A stretch of DNA of 64,000 nucleotides from assembly GCA_013416395.1 (NCBI GenBank), contig JACCEP010000006.1, positions 62,001-126,000 on the forward strand, given 5' to 3'. Source of the stretch: Alcaligenaceae bacterium (GTDB lineage Bacteria; Pseudomonadota; Gammaproteobacteria; Burkholderiales; Burkholderiaceae_B). The notes beneath the pieces are model-generated. The model ran no database searches and was not told the DNA's origin. It saw only the letters and a program-made list of their open reading frames with translations. Positions 45,401 to 55,509 of this stretch are shown here, piece by piece. Each line of letters begins with the position of its first letter. Position 1 is the stretch's first letter. A program made the translations under genes and the position numbers.

Positions 45401-45474
45401 GCTCGCCGCATCGTGACTTGGCGTCGATTTCTCAACTTTAACGCCCTCGATGTAGTTTTTTACAATCACACTGA

Positions 45475-45504
45475 TTGACAATCTTAATAAGAATGATTAT
45501 CGTT
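45475..45504 (+). promoter_or_regulatory. Promoter with overlapping Fur-like box
   Basis: TTGACA (45475-45480) is followed after 17 bases by TATCGT as a weak -10. Over and just before the -10, AATAAGAATGATTATCGTT (45486-45504) resembles the GATAATGATAATCATTATC Fur consensus. Iron-dependent repression of the DUF2325 gene is therefore plausible. Confidence 0.55.
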
Positions 45505-45533
45505 ACGTCACCTTCTTGTTTCGGAGCACATTT

Positions 45534-45935
45534 ATGTCTCAACCAGTCAGCGCAATCGTGGTCGGTGCAGACCGTCTAGGCAATATCCCCGAACTATTAA
45601 AAGGGCACAACATCGCTATTCGTCACCACATCAGTGGTCGTGATCCTTCACACCAGAAGAAAACCCTGCAACTTCCCTCTGGTACTGATCTACTCATTTT
45701 GCTTACCGATTTTCTCGGCCACAACGTCATGAAGACATTCCGGTCGGCAGCACAACGTGCAGGCATACGTGTATTGGCTTGTCGGCGTTCGGTTTGCAGC
45801 ATGAAACAGGCGCTTACCCAATGTGGTTACTGTGAGGCCTGCTCACTCGAACCGCGTGCAGAGCAGCCTGTGCAGTTTATCTCCAAGTCAGGCAACGCTG
45901 GCAGCAAACGCGCAAGATTACGGCAGGCCCATTAG
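45534..45935 (+). CDS. DUF2325 domain protein
   Basis: A 133-residue protein with AIVVGADRLGNIPELLKGHNI and HISGRDPSHQKKTLQLPSGT, the DUF2325 pattern (GxD.. followed by HxxGR). The C-terminal part is cysteine-rich: CRRSVCSMKQALTQCGYCEAC contains CxxxxC and CxxC-type spacing, suggesting a metal or Fe-S site. Start ATG at 45534 with CGGAG upstream. A Fur-like box overlaps its promoter. Function unknown; iron response is inferred from the site. Confidence 0.85.
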   Translation: MSQPVSAIVVGADRLGNIPELLKGHNIAIRHHISGRDPSHQKKTLQLPSGTDLLILLTDFLGHNVMKTFRSAAQRAGIRVLACRRSVCSMKQALTQCGYCEACSLEPRAEQPVQFISKSGNAGSKRARLRQAH

Positions 45936-45974
45936 TGCAGGCTAAATCTCGACATAATGCGAGCATCAGTTTTA

Positions 45975-46001
45975 AGGCGGCGTAAGCCGCCTCTTTTTTT
46001 T
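45975..46001 (+). terminator. Intrinsic terminator of the DUF2325 gene
   Basis: AGGCGGC / GCCGCCT with loop GTAA is followed by CTTTTTTTT, 40 bases after the stop. Confidence 0.9.
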
Positions 46002-46149
46002 GTGTGTTCAGCAGCGTGCTTTATTTCAAGAGCTCACGGGCTTGCAAGCGCAGGCAATGGCGCATGCCAGCTACCGGTTTGTATTGCGGCTGCGGCAAAG
46101 GCCTACGTTTTTCACAACCTACTCCTAGGCTTATGAGATACAGGCCTTA

Positions 46150-46193
46150 CAAAACGCAAAAAACGCCTGTTTGCACTGGGTGCTCGAGGCGTT
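46150..46193 (-). terminator. Possible terminator of the NlpC/P60 gene; rest of gap empty
   Basis: On the minus strand AACGCCT / AGGCGTT frames a loop with an inner GCAC/GTGC pairing and is followed by TTTTTTGCGTTTT. It lies about 100 bases past the lipoprotein gene. The remaining intergenic sequence from 46002 to 46290 shows no gene. Confidence 0.5.
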
Positions 46194-46290
46194 CTTTGAT
46201 TAGATACTACTTTTTAAAGACGTTTTCAGGCTATATAGGCTAATTACGCGAATTTTGCAGCGCCGTGTTTGTGTTTTAGCGTACGCTATG

Positions 46291-47043
46291 TCAAGGTTTA
46301 TGTAGACGTTTGCGGGTATGCACGCTTACCTGCGATGCCAGCTTATGATCGTTACTTGCATCAACTAACTTGTTGGCCTCCATGGCCAGGCGGTCGGCAT
46401 CGTTGTGGCGAATGGCAAGCCGGCGAGCACCGTTATAGCGTTTGCGCCAATAATTGATATCCATGCTTTCAATGCGTACTACAGCACCGGTACGTGGGGC
46501 GTGCAAAAACTTGGAGTTACCCAGGTAAATACCCACATGTGAAAAACGACGGCCAAGGGTGTTGAAGAACACCAGGTCACCGCGCTTGAGTTCATCGCGT
46601 TTCACGGATTCGCTCTGGCGAGCGATTTCGGCAGCCTGGCGAGGTAGCTTAAGACCAAGCGACTTTTCAGCTGCATAAATGACAAGACCGCTGCAGTCAA
46701 AACCTGTATTGGGGGTGTCGCCGCCATAGCGATATTTGATACCCAGCATTTTGAGGGCTGTGGCGACCATGGCCTCTTTCTGAGGTTTGTTTTGCGGTGT
46801 GGAGTACCGGCGCTCTTTGGAGGCCAGGTAGGCACCTAGTGGATCAGATTGGGTTTGCGACAGGTAGTTGTCGCGAATGAGGCGACTGGCGCTGAGGTCG
46901 GCCTCGGCTGTTTGCAGCGAGTTGTCAGTTGTGGCGCAGCCGGCAAGTGCCAGCGCGGACAGTACGAGCATCGCCCGAACACCGCGCAACAAGTAACTGG
47001 AGAAAATGTATGAGGATGGGCGATATAAGTATTGTGGCGGCAT
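46291..47043 (-). CDS. NlpC/P60 lipoprotein peptidase
   Basis: A 250-residue putative murein endopeptidase. An N-terminal lipobox ALAGC places the lipidated Cys at about residue 36, so it is likely an envelope lipoprotein. The NlpC/P60 domain has catalytic Cys in TGFDCSGLVIYA (about 117) and His in RFSHVGIYLG. It should cleave peptide cross-links or D-Glu-diaminopimelate bonds in peptidoglycan, as Spr/MepS does. The C-terminal 45 residues are basic and outside the domain. Monocistronic. Confidence 0.93.
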   Translation of the reverse strand: MPPQYLYRPSSYIFSSYLLRGVRAMLVLSALALAGCATTDNSLQTAEADLSASRLIRDNYLSQTQSDPLGAYLASKERRYSTPQNKPQKEAMVATALKMLGIKYRYGGDTPNTGFDCSGLVIYAAEKSLGLKLPRQAAEIARQSESVKRDELKRGDLVFFNTLGRRFSHVGIYLGNSKFLHAPRTGAVVRIESMDINYWRKRYNGARRLAIRHNDADRLAMEANKLVDASNDHKLASQVSVHTRKRLHKP

Positions 47044-47375
47044 GAGCTAACGGTTCGCACTTGGGCAATTGGGTGATTTTGCGTTGTGTTGCGCGAATTT
47101 AATGCTATTTAGCAGAAAAATGCTGCGAACTGCGTTTAAATCACCGTCTTTGCACAAATTAAACTTTAAGGAATCCGGCAAGTTTAACGAAACCTTTTGG
47201 CTGCGTAAAGGTCTTTTACCAGTTTCCTTGGAAAGTCCGGCCATTCGGGTGGTTGGCCATTGCAATTTTCTGCTGACTTTACTCAAGCCCAGAGGCGAGA
47301 TAGTCTATAGTCCAATTGTGGTGATGCATTGGGTGTCATCATGTAATAAGTCAATATTTTTCAGGAAGTTTGTTC
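47044..47375. other. Divergent intergenic region
   Basis: This 332-base gap carries the promoters of the NlpC lipoprotein (-) and the GlcG-like gene (+). Open frames in it are short and without ribosome sites. No palindrome or riboswitch stands out. Confidence 0.45.
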
Positions 47376-47783
47376 ATGAACACCAAACCCGTATTGTCCC
47401 TCTCCGATGTGCAATCCATGCTGGCCGCCGCTGAAAAACACGCAATTCAAAATAAATGGCCAGTTACCATCGCGGTCGTTGATGACGGTGGCCATATGTT
47501 GGGTTTGATCCGTCTTGACGGCGCTGCGCCTATATCCGTAAAGATCGCAACGGCCAAGGCACATATCGCTGCAGTAGGGCAGCGCGAATCGGGTGCTTAC
47601 GAGAAAGTCATCAATGATGGCCGCACTGCATTTCTGTCTGCACCGGGCATCGAAGGCATGCTCGAAGGCGGTGTGCCTATCGTGGTTGACGGTCAGGTTG
47701 TTGGCGCAGTGGGCGTATCGGGTGTCAAATCTAATGAAGATGCAGAAACTGCCCGTGCAGGTATCGCGGCGCTTAAGCATTAA
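47376..47783 (+). CDS. GlcG/HbpS-like protein
   Basis: A 135-residue protein of the GlcG/HbpS (DUF336) family: TIAVVDDGGHMLGLIRLDGA, then KIATAKAHIAAVGQRESGA and PGIEGMLEGGVPIVVDGQVVGAVGVSG. The family includes a haem-degrading or haem-binding HbpS and accessory proteins in glycolate and diol use; role here is not clear. Start ATG at 47376 behind AGGAAG. The transporter gene begins in its stop codon (TAATG), so the two are translationally coupled. Confidence 0.9.
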   Translation: MNTKPVLSLSDVQSMLAAAEKHAIQNKWPVTIAVVDDGGHMLGLIRLDGAAPISVKIATAKAHIAAVGQRESGAYEKVINDGRTAFLSAPGIEGMLEGGVPIVVDGQVVGAVGVSGVKSNEDAETARAGIAALKH

Positions 47784-49144
47784 TGGTTGACGGCACGCCG
47801 CCTGAACAGGGCGATGCCGAGTCGTGTAGCGGGGGCTTCGTGCCCCCGTCTGTGTTGCAGCAGGCACTAAAGCCGGGTGTTACACGGCGCGAAGTCTGGG
47901 CTTGGGCCATGTACGACTTTGCCAACTCTGGTTACACCACGGTTGTACTCACAACCGTATTTAGCGCTTATTTTGTAGGCGTGGTTGCCGAAGGCAAAAC
48001 ATGGGGCACATTGGCTTTTACTGCGGCGCTGTCTCTGTCGTATTTGTTGGTTATGTTAACCATGCCGGTGCTTGGCGCGCGGGCCGACGCCAGGGCAGGC
48101 AAGCGGCGCCTGCTGTTTACCAGCACGGTGGGCTGTGTCATCGCCACCGCGTTATTAAGCTTTTCCGGGCCGGGTAGCATAGCCTGGGGCCTTATTATTC
48201 TCGCCATATCAAATTACTGTTATTGCGTAGGCGAATCTATCGTGGCGGCATTTTTGCCGGAAATCGCTCAGCCGCAGGCTTTGGGGCGCGTATCGGGTTG
48301 GGGCTGGAGCTTCGGGTATTTTGGCGGCATGCTGACCCTGGGCTTATCGCTGGGCATTGTTTCGTGGGCGACTGCTGCCGGGTACCCGGCAAGCGAGTAT
48401 GTGGGCTATGTCATGCTGCTTACGGCTGCTGTATTTGCGGTGGCCGCAGTGCCGTCATTTTTGTTTCTGCGTGAACGCACTCCTGCAACACACAAGCCGG
48501 TCGAACCAGTGGCCGCACGATTGCGTGCTGCCTGGCGTGATACTAGCCAGAATTTTCCCGACTTTCGTTTGCTGCTGTTTTGCGGCGCATGCTATTACGC
48601 CGGCATCTCCGTCGTAATTACCTTATCGGCCGTCTATGCCACGCAAGCCATGGGCTTTACCATGGCGCAAACCATGCTGTTGGTATTCACTGTCAATATC
48701 GCGGCAGCAATCGGTGCCTTTTTGTTTGGTTACGTGCAAGACAAAATCGGTCACAAGGTCGCCTTATCCATCACGCTGGTGGGCTGGGTGGTCATGATAC
48801 TGATTGCCTTTCTTGCGATCCAAGTTTGGGTTTTCTGGATTGCGGCTGCGCTTGCCGGTTTGTGCATGGGAACCAGCCAGAGTGCGGGCAGGGCCATGGT
48901 GGGCGCGATGGCACCAGAGCGTCGTCTGGCGGAGTTTTATTCTTTATGGACATTTGCCACGCAGCTGGCGGCTGTGGTGGGGCCTTTGTGCTATGGCTTG
49001 GTTACGTGGAGCACAGGTGGCAACCACAGGCTGGCACTATTGTTTACGGGGCTTTTTTTTGTTGCTGGGCTAGCCGTGCTTTCGCGTCTGAATTTTGCGC
49101 GAGGGGCCGCCGCACGCGATATTATGGTTTATTCGTCCGACTAA
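47783..49144 (+). CDS. UMF1-type major facilitator (Atg22-like)
   Basis: A 453-residue membrane protein with about 12 segments. The UMF1/Atg22 signature WAMYDFANSGYTTVV stands at about residue 40. Central cytoplasmic loop and a second six-helix half follow. Bacterial members are of unknown substrate; yeast Atg22 exports vacuolar amino acids. Coupled to the GlcG-like gene. Reading frames from 48223 and 48580 in other phases are shadows. Confidence 0.92.
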   Translation: MVDGTPPEQGDAESCSGGFVPPSVLQQALKPGVTRREVWAWAMYDFANSGYTTVVLTTVFSAYFVGVVAEGKTWGTLAFTAALSLSYLLVMLTMPVLGARADARAGKRRLLFTSTVGCVIATALLSFSGPGSIAWGLIILAISNYCYCVGESIVAAFLPEIAQPQALGRVSGWGWSFGYFGGMLTLGLSLGIVSWATAAGYPASEYVGYVMLLTAAVFAVAAVPSFLFLRERTPATHKPVEPVAARLRAAWRDTSQNFPDFRLLLFCGACYYAGISVVITLSAVYATQAMGFTMAQTMLLVFTVNIAAAIGAFLFGYVQDKIGHKVALSITLVGWVVMILIAFLAIQVWVFWIAAALAGLCMGTSQSAGRAMVGAMAPERRLAEFYSLWTFATQLAAVVGPLCYGLVTWSTGGNHRLALLFTGLFFVAGLAVLSRLNFARGAAARDIMVYSSD

Positions 49145-49255
49145 AGGGCGGTCAGCTGCTCCCAAAATTTTTAGGCTGTCAGGCTGAAGTAAGTATTGCG
49201 CGCTAGGGTTAGTAACGAAGCAGATACCAGACTAAAAGAAACCAGGAGGCAGACC

Positions 49256-51241
49256 ATGTCCACAGAAATCCAAATTGAATCCGTGCTGACGGAAAACCGG
49301 GTGTTCCCGCCGTTTCCAGAACTTGTCAAAGACGCCACCATATCGGGTATGGACGCCTACCAGGCCCTGTGCGATGAGGCAGACGCTGACCCGGACGCCT
49401 TTTGGGCACGACTTGCGCGCGAGAATCTTGTCTGGGACAAGCCTTTTACAAAGGTGCTAGATGCCGGTGAGGCGCCGTTCTATCACTGGTACCCCGATGG
49501 CGAACTTAACGTGTCGGCCAATTGTCTTGACCGGCATCTTGGTACGCCCACCGCCGACAAACATGCCATTATTTTCGAGTCTGATGACGGGAAGGTGTCG
49601 CGACTTACCTATAAAGAACTCCACGCGCGCGTGTGCGAGTTTGCCAATGGTCTGACGGCATTGGGTCATGGGATGGGCGAGCGCGCCATTATCTACATGC
49701 CTATGTCGGTTGAGGCGGTTATTGCCATGCAGGCATGCGCACGCCTTGGCATTATTCACTCCGTAGTGTTTGGCGGGTTTTCATCCAAAAGCCTGCATGA
49801 GCGGGCGGTTGATGTTGGCGCAACGCTGGTCATTACGGCCGATGCACAGGTGCGCGCAGGCAAACATATACCGCTTAAAAGTGCAGTAGATGAAGCGTTG
49901 GCAATGGGTGGCTGCGAAGCCATACGCCATGTGGTGGTCTATCGCCGTACAGGCGGAGACGTGGCCTGGCAAGAAGGGCGCGACCTATGGATGCATGAGG
50001 TATGTGCCGACCAGCCCCAGACACATACGGCCGCACCGGTTAATGCTGAACATCCGCTGTTTATTCTGTACACATCAGGGTCAACGGGCAAGCCTAAAGG
50101 GGTTCAGCATGCCTCGGCCGGGTTTTTGTTGTGGGCGCTCATGACAGTTAAGTGGACGTTCGACGCCAAGGACAGCGATGTGTTCTGGTGCACGGCCGAT
50201 GTGGGCTGGGTTACTGGCCATACCTATGTAACGTATGGTCCTCTGGCAGCAGGGCTGACGCAAATTATTTTTGAAGGGGTGCCTACCTATCCCGACGCAG
50301 GCCGTTTCTGGGACATGATAGAGCGTCACAAAGTGACCGTGTTTTATACCGCGCCCACGGCCATACGTTCGCTGACCAAGGCGGCAGAGTCTACGCCAGC
50401 GGTGCACCCGCGCGAATATGATTTGTCCAGTCTGCGTATTTTGGGTTCTGTCGGTGAACCCATCAACCCGGAGGCCTGGGTCTGGTATTACAAGCAGGTT
50501 GGGGGTGAGCGCTGCCCTGTGCTCGATACCTGGTGGCAAACAGAAACTGGGGCCCACATGATTACGCCTTTGCCTGGCGTTACCCCTATGAAGCCAGGCT
50601 CATGCACACTGCCTTTGCCTGGCATAGATGCGGCGGTGGTCGATGAAATGGGCGAAGGCGTGGCACGGGGCACAGGTGGCTTTCTTGTTATCAAGCGCCC
50701 GTGGCCAGGCATGATTCGCACCATCTGGGGTGACCCCGAACGCTTCAAGAAGAGTTATTTTCCACCGGAACTCAAGGGTTATTATCTTGCGGGCGATGGC
50801 GCGCAGCGCGACAGCGACGGCTATTTCTGGATTATGGGGCGTATCGACGATGTGCTCAATATATCGGGACACAGGCTCGGCACCATGGAGATCGAATCGG
50901 CACTGGTGTCGCACGAAATGGTGGCTGAAGCGGCGGTGGTCGGGCGTGCCGATGCCACGACAGGCGAGGCGGTTGTGGCCTTTGTGGTGCTTAACCAGTC
51001 ATTGCCAGAAGGTGAGGAAGCGATCCGGATCGCAACTGAGCTGCGAAACTGGGTGGCCAAGGAAATTGGCCCCATCGCCAAACCTAAAGAAATACGCTTT
51101 GGCGAAAATCTGCCCAAGACGCGGTCCGGTAAAATCATGCGACGTCTGTTGCGTGTGGTAGCCAGCGGCGAAGCGGTAACGCAAGATGTCTCAACGCTTG
51201 AAAACCCCGCCATCCTCGACCAGCTCTCTCAGGCCAGGTAG
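49256..51241 (+). CDS. acs: Acetyl-coenzyme A synthetase
   Basis: A 661-residue AMP-forming ligase. P-loop-like [35 protein letters not shown], the hinge region [13 protein letters not shown] and the acetylatable Lys in [13 protein letters not shown] are all present. It activates acetate to acetyl-CoA; WWQTETG supports acetate over longer acids. ATG at 49256 follows AGGAGGCAGACC. It is transcribed alone and ends at a strong terminator. Confidence 0.95.
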   Translation: MSTEIQIESVLTENRVFPPFPELVKDATISGMDAYQALCDEADADPDAFWARLARENLVWDKPFTKVLDAGEAPFYHWYPDGELNVSANCLDRHLGTPTADKHAIIFESDDGKVSRLTYKELHARVCEFANGLTALGHGMGERAIIYMPMSVEAVIAMQACARLGIIHSVVFGGFSSKSLHERAVDVGATLVITADAQVRAGKHIPLKSAVDEALAMGGCEAIRHVVVYRRTGGDVAWQEGRDLWMHEVCADQPQTHTAAPVNAEHPLFILYTSGSTGKPKGVQHASAGFLLWALMTVKWTFDAKDSDVFWCTADVGWVTGHTYVTYGPLAAGLTQIIFEGVPTYPDAGRFWDMIERHKVTVFYTAPTAIRSLTKAAESTPAVHPREYDLSSLRILGSVGEPINPEAWVWYYKQVGGERCPVLDTWWQTETGAHMITPLPGVTPMKPGSCTLPLPGIDAAVVDEMGEGVARGTGGFLVIKRPWPGMIRTIWGDPERFKKSYFPPELKGYYLAGDGAQRDSDGYFWIMGRIDDVLNISGHRLGTMEIESALVSHEMVAEAAVVGRADATTGEAVVAFVVLNQSLPEGEEAIRIATELRNWVAKEIGPIAKPKEIRFGENLPKTRSGKIMRRLLRVVASGEAVTQDVSTLENPAILDQLSQAR

Positions 51242-51292
51242 TACTATTCAGCATGGAGCTATGGGGCTCGAGGCATGAAACATCATGTTGCG

Positions 51293-51320
51293 ATAGCCAG
51301 GCATGCGCCTGGCTATTTTT
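51293..51320 (+). terminator. Intrinsic terminator of acs
   Basis: A 10-bp stem (ATAGCCAGGC / GCCTGGCTAT, loop ATGC) is followed by TTTT. An ATG in the loop is in frame with the next gene but is not used as its start. Confidence 0.9.
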
Positions 51321-51338
51321 AATTCTTGGAGCAGTAAA

Positions 51339-52226
51339 TTGAACACTGGATCTGACCAGTCAGATCGCGGCGCGCTGTTGTTAATGGCTGTCACGGTTGT
51401 ATTGTGGAGTTTCAGCTGGATCGTCATGAAGTCTTTGACGACGTTGATTGGCCCGTTTGACCTGGTGATGGCCCGCTATATTATTGCGTTTGCTGTACTG
51501 TTTTTGATTGCGCTGGTGACCCGAAAACGGATCAAATTTACTGCTTTCTGGCTCACGCTGGGTGTGGCCGTGTTTCAAACTGTGGCGTTTCAGTGTCTCA
51601 GCCAGCTTGCCCTGATGTCGGGTGGCGCGGGCCATGTCGTTATGCTGGCCTATACCATGCCGTTCTGGCTGGTCTTGTTTGCCTGGCTCATTCTTGGCGA
51701 ACAACCATCACGAGGTCAGCTGGTGGGGTTTGTGTTTGCCGCTATGGGGTTAGTGGCCATTATCGAACCCTGGAAGGGGCTGGGGTCGTTGACGGGGTCT
51801 TTACTTGCCCTGGCTGGTGGTATGAGCTGGGGTCTGGGAGCGGCGCTGTCCAAGGTCATTTTCAAGCGCGACCGGCCTGATGTACTCAGTCTGGCGGTCT
51901 GGCAGATGTTGCTTGGCGCAGTGCTTACCTGGCCGCTTACCCAGTTGTTTCCGCAACCGGCGGTGGTGTGGGGTGCACCGCTGTTTTGGGGGCTGGCCTA
52001 TATGGGTGTTCTGGCCTCGGCCTTGGGCTGGTGGCTGTGGTTGTCAGTGGTCAAGCGTGTAAGCGCGTCGGTAGCGGGCATGTCCAGCCTGGGCGTCCCG
52101 GCTCTGGCGGTGGTCTTTGCGTGGCTTATTTTGGGTGAGCGCGCCACGCCCTGGGAGCTTAGCGGCATTGTGCTGATCATGGCTGGCCTGGTAACGGTTA
52201 CGCTTGCTGGCGTAAAACGCGCCTAA
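51339..52226 (+). CDS. EamA-family (DMT) transporter
   Basis: A 295-residue inner-membrane protein with ten helices in two EamA repeats: LMAVTVVLWSFSWIVMKSL in the first and LLALAGGMSWGLGAALSKVI in the second. Family members export amino acids or small metabolites. The start is TTG at 51339, seven bases after GGAG; the ATG at 51303 falls within the acs terminator loop. Confidence 0.92.
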   Translation: MNTGSDQSDRGALLLMAVTVVLWSFSWIVMKSLTTLIGPFDLVMARYIIAFAVLFLIALVTRKRIKFTAFWLTLGVAVFQTVAFQCLSQLALMSGGAGHVVMLAYTMPFWLVLFAWLILGEQPSRGQLVGFVFAAMGLVAIIEPWKGLGSLTGSLLALAGGMSWGLGAALSKVIFKRDRPDVLSLAVWQMLLGAVLTWPLTQLFPQPAVVWGAPLFWGLAYMGVLASALGWWLWLSVVKRVSASVAGMSSLGVPALAVVFAWLILGERATPWELSGIVLIMAGLVTVTLAGVKRA

Positions 52227-52334
52227 GTACCACGGCCCTTTGAGCAGTACCCAAACGCTCGTAATTTTGCTGCAGGCCATAGCTACGTACCGTGGGCGTC
52301 AAAGCGTTTTATAAGGCTATCGCACTTCATCATG

Positions 52335-52379
52335 AAAAACACCCCAGAGTCTGGATGCGTTTCCAAGCTCGGGGGTGTT
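52335..52379 (-). terminator. Terminator of the ETF-QO gene
   Basis: On the minus strand, AACACCCC / GGGGTGTT enclose about 26 bases with inner pairing, followed by TTTTCATG. It lies 34 bases past the stop. Confidence 0.7.
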
Positions 52380-52412
52380 GTCTTGAGTGGCGGAGCCACT
52401 CAGGCAGGTCAA

Positions 52413-54059
52413 TTACATACCGTTGTAAACGGGGCCTTCGCCGCCCTGCGGTGCCACCCACACGATGTTTTGCGTGGGGTCTTTGATGTCGCAAGTTTTA
52501 CAGTGCACGCAGTTTTGTGCGTTGATCTGCAAGCGGTCTTCGCCACTATCGGTTTTGATGAATTCATACACACCTGCCGGGCAGTAGCGCGCCTCGGGGC
52601 CAGCGTACTTGGCAAGGTTGACGGTCACCGGTACCGAGTCGTCTTTGAGCGTGAGGTGAATCGGCTCGTTTTCGTCGTGGTTGGTATTGGAGATAAAGAC
52701 GGAGCTTAGTCGGTCAAACGTTAACTTGCCGTCTGGCTTGGGGTAATCAATTTTGGCGCAATCGGCCGCCGGCTGCAGACAGGCATAGTCGGGTTTGGTG
52801 CGATGAATGGTCCAGGGCATGCGCCCTTTAAGCAGCCATTGTTCGATACCTGTCATGAGGGTACCGATTGTGCGGCCTTTTTTGAACCATTGCTTAAAGT
52901 TGCGAGACTTGTTCAGCTCGGCGTGCAACCACGACTGTTCGAATGCTGCAGGGTAAGCAGTTAGTTCGTCATGGCTGCGTCCCGCCGTTAGCGCTTCAAA
53001 CGCCGCGTCAGCCGCCATAGAGCCGGTCTTGATGGCGGAGTGGCTGCCCTTTATGCGGGAAGCATTAAGCACCCCCGCTTCGCAGCCCACCATGACGCCG
53101 CCAGGGAAGCACATTTTGGGCAGCGACAACAGGCCACCGGCAGTCAGTGAGCGTGCGCCGTATGCAATGCGCTTTGCACCTTCAAAGGTAGGGCGTATGG
53201 CCGGATGCGTTTTATAGCGCTGGAATTCTTCAAAAGGCGACAGCCAGGGGTTGGCGTAATCCAGGCCAACCACCAGGCCCACTGCCACCATGTTGTCGTT
53301 CAGATGGTAAAGAAAAGAGCCGCCGTAGGTGTCAGAATCTAACGGCCAGCCAGCGGTGTGCACAACCAGGCCGGGCTGTGCCTGAGACGGGTCGACTTCC
53401 CACATTTCTTTGATGCCAATGGCATAGCTCTGGGGGTCACGGCCGGCATCAAGCCGATAGCGTTCGATAAGCTGGCGGCCAAGCTGGCCACGTGAGCCTT
53501 CGGCAAAAATAGTGTAGCGCGCGTGCAGTTCCATGCCTGGCTGGTAGTGGTCGGTGTGCGTGCCGTCACGGGCTACACCCATGTCGCCGGTGGCGACGCC
53601 TTTCACAGCGCCGTCTTCGGTGAAAAGCAGCTCTGCCGCCGCAAACCCAGGGAATATATCAACGCCCATGGCTTCGGCCTGCTCGCCGAGCCAGCGGGTA
53701 ACATAACCCAGGCGTACCACGTAGTTACCATGGTTCTGAAAGCACGCAGGAAGCAGCCAGTTGGGCGTACTGCGTGATCCCTTTTCGGTCAGGAACAAGA
53801 ATTTGTCTTCAGTAACCTCGGTATCGAGCGGCGCACCTTTTTCTTTCCAGTCTGGAATCAACTCGGTCAGAGCGCGAGGGTCCATGACGGCGCCGGAAAG
53901 AATGTGGGCGCCAATTTCAGGGCCCTTTTCCAGTACACAGACGCTGATTTCTTGCCCGCGCTCGGTGGCCAACTGCTTAAGCCGTATGGCAGCAGAAAGG
54001 CCAGCAGGCCCTCCGCCTACCACTACGACGTCGTATTCCATTGATTCACGTTCAGACAT
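52413..54059 (-). CDS. Electron transfer flavoprotein-ubiquinone oxidoreductase
   Basis: A 548-residue flavo-iron-sulfur protein. FAD-binding DVVVVGGGPAGLSAAIRLKQ is at residues about 9-28. GCEAGVLNASRIKGSHSAIKTG-type segment follows, and the 4Fe-4S ligands lie near the C terminus (CPAGVYEF and CVHCKTCDIKDP). It passes electrons from ETF to ubiquinone at the membrane during fatty and amino acid oxidation. The etfAB genes are not in the window. Confidence 0.95.
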   Translation of the reverse strand: MSERESMEYDVVVVGGGPAGLSAAIRLKQLATERGQEISVCVLEKGPEIGAHILSGAVMDPRALTELIPDWKEKGAPLDTEVTEDKFLFLTEKGSRSTPNWLLPACFQNHGNYVVRLGYVTRWLGEQAEAMGVDIFPGFAAAELLFTEDGAVKGVATGDMGVARDGTHTDHYQPGMELHARYTIFAEGSRGQLGRQLIERYRLDAGRDPQSYAIGIKEMWEVDPSQAQPGLVVHTAGWPLDSDTYGGSFLYHLNDNMVAVGLVVGLDYANPWLSPFEEFQRYKTHPAIRPTFEGAKRIAYGARSLTAGGLLSLPKMCFPGGVMVGCEAGVLNASRIKGSHSAIKTGSMAADAAFEALTAGRSHDELTAYPAAFEQSWLHAELNKSRNFKQWFKKGRTIGTLMTGIEQWLLKGRMPWTIHRTKPDYACLQPAADCAKIDYPKPDGKLTFDRLSSVFISNTNHDENEPIHLTLKDDSVPVTVNLAKYAGPEARYCPAGVYEFIKTDSGEDRLQINAQNCVHCKTCDIKDPTQNIVWVAPQGGEGPVYNGM

Positions 54060-54237
54060 AATGTGAAGATCTCCCTTTAATGCTTGCCCCGACCCTAAGG
54101 GCCGACTAATTAGGCTCGATTGTATTGCAGTCTGCGGTTAGCGTCTGTGAAGGGGGGGGCCTTTGCAATAGGCCTGTTGCTGCACGGTATACTGACCCAC
54201 ACTTAGGGCTTAGCGTAAAAAACAAAGGATTTTGTCG

Positions 54238-54678
54238 ATGCAGTCAAACAAAGCGCCATCTCCGGTGCCTGCCACGGGCGCGCAATTTCGGTGCGTCATG
54301 CCTGTTCGATGGGGTGATCTGGATGCGCTCAATCATGTCAACAATACGGTGTATTTCAGGTTTGTTGAAGAGGCCAGGGTGCAAATGCTTGAAAGCATGG
54401 GCGCGTTTGGCAGCAGAAAGGTAGGCGTTTTGGCGCAAACTTCTTGCGATTTTCTCAAGCCCGTGCTGTATCCGGCGTCTGTGCAGGTGATTCTGACGCT
54501 GGCCCGGTTGGGGCGTACCAGCCTTCAAATGGATTTTGTCATTGAGCGCGAAGATGAGCCAGGCGTGGCTTATGCCAAGGGTAGTTATGTCGTCGTTGGC
54601 TGCGACCCTGAAACAGGGCGAGGGACGCCCTGGACGCCTGAAGAACTCGCCATGATGTCTAAGGTTTTGGCTGCATAG
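54238..54678 (+). CDS. Acyl-CoA thioesterase (4HBT/hotdog family)
   Basis: A 146-residue hotdog-fold protein: MPVRWGDLDALNHVNNTVYFRFVEEAR contains the catalytic Asp and N-terminal helix of the 4-hydroxybenzoyl-CoA thioesterase/YbgC type. The rest, ending in TPWTPEELAMM, fits the family. It hydrolyses an acyl-CoA to free acid. ATG at 54238 with AAAGGA upstream. Substrate not deducible. Confidence 0.9.
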   Translation: MQSNKAPSPVPATGAQFRCVMPVRWGDLDALNHVNNTVYFRFVEEARVQMLESMGAFGSRKVGVLAQTSCDFLKPVLYPASVQVILTLARLGRTSLQMDFVIEREDEPGVAYAKGSYVVVGCDPETGRGTPWTPEELAMMSKVLAA

Positions 54679-54799
54679 TATTACACTACAACAAGAATAA
54701 ATATTCGCCAAAGGTTCTCGTTCTTTCTCGTAGTTGAGTCACGGTGTGGGGCAGCCTGCACCGTCATGGCATGAAGTATTGGAAATAAGGATAGGATTA

Positions 54800-55507
54800 A
54801 TGGATAAAGTCTATGCAAGCGCCGCAGAAGCGCTAAAGGGCGTTGTCGCCGACGGCCAGACCATCGCCGTGGGCGGGTTTGGCCTTTGCGGTATCCCCGA
54901 AGCGCTTATTGCTGCGCTACGCGATTCTAAGGTTAAGGAGCTGACCTGCGTTAGCAATAATGCTGGCGTTGATGGCTTCGGTTTGGGCCAGTTGCTCGAA
55001 ACCCGGCAGATCAAAAAAATGATCGCTTCATACGTGGGCGAAAACAAAGAGTTTGAGCGCCAGTATCTTGCGGGAGAACTTGAGCTCGAGTTTACGCCGC
55101 AGGGTACGTTGGCTGAAAAACTGCGTGCCGGTGGTGCAGGCATTCCGGCCTTCTTCACGCGCACAGGTGTGGGCACCATCGTGGCCGATGGCAAAGAAAT
55201 ACGCGAATTCGATGGCGATCAATTCGTCATGGAGCGGTCTATTTCTCCCGATGTCTCGCTGGTCAAGGCATGGAAGGCCGATCGCAGCGGTAACCTGGTC
55301 TTTCGCAAAACGGCGCGCAACTTTAACCCCAATGTAGCGATGGCGGGCAAACTCACCATTGTCGAGGTTGAAGAAGTGGTTGATACGGGGGCGATTGATC
55401 CTGATCAGGTTCATCTGCCGGGTATTTATGTGCATCGGATAGTGGTAAATGCCAACCCCGAGAAACGCATTGAACAACGTACTGTCCGCAACGCGCAAGG
55501 AGCTTGA
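54800..55507 (+). CDS. 3-oxoacid CoA-transferase subunit A
   Basis: A 235-residue alpha subunit of a family I CoA-transferase. [13 protein letters not shown] and [22 protein letters not shown] are characteristic, as is FIRTGV-like [16 protein letters not shown]. It pairs with subunit B encoded directly after, transferring CoA from succinyl-CoA to acetoacetate. ATG at 54800 is behind GGAT; a longer frame lacks support. Confidence 0.93.
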   Translation: MDKVYASAAEALKGVVADGQTIAVGGFGLCGIPEALIAALRDSKVKELTCVSNNAGVDGFGLGQLLETRQIKKMIASYVGENKEFERQYLAGELELEFTPQGTLAEKLRAGGAGIPAFFTRTGVGTIVADGKEIREFDGDQFVMERSISPDVSLVKAWKADRSGNLVFRKTARNFNPNVAMAGKLTIVEVEEVVDTGAIDPDQVHLPGIYVHRIVVNANPEKRIEQRTVRNAQGA

Positions 55508-55509
55508 AT

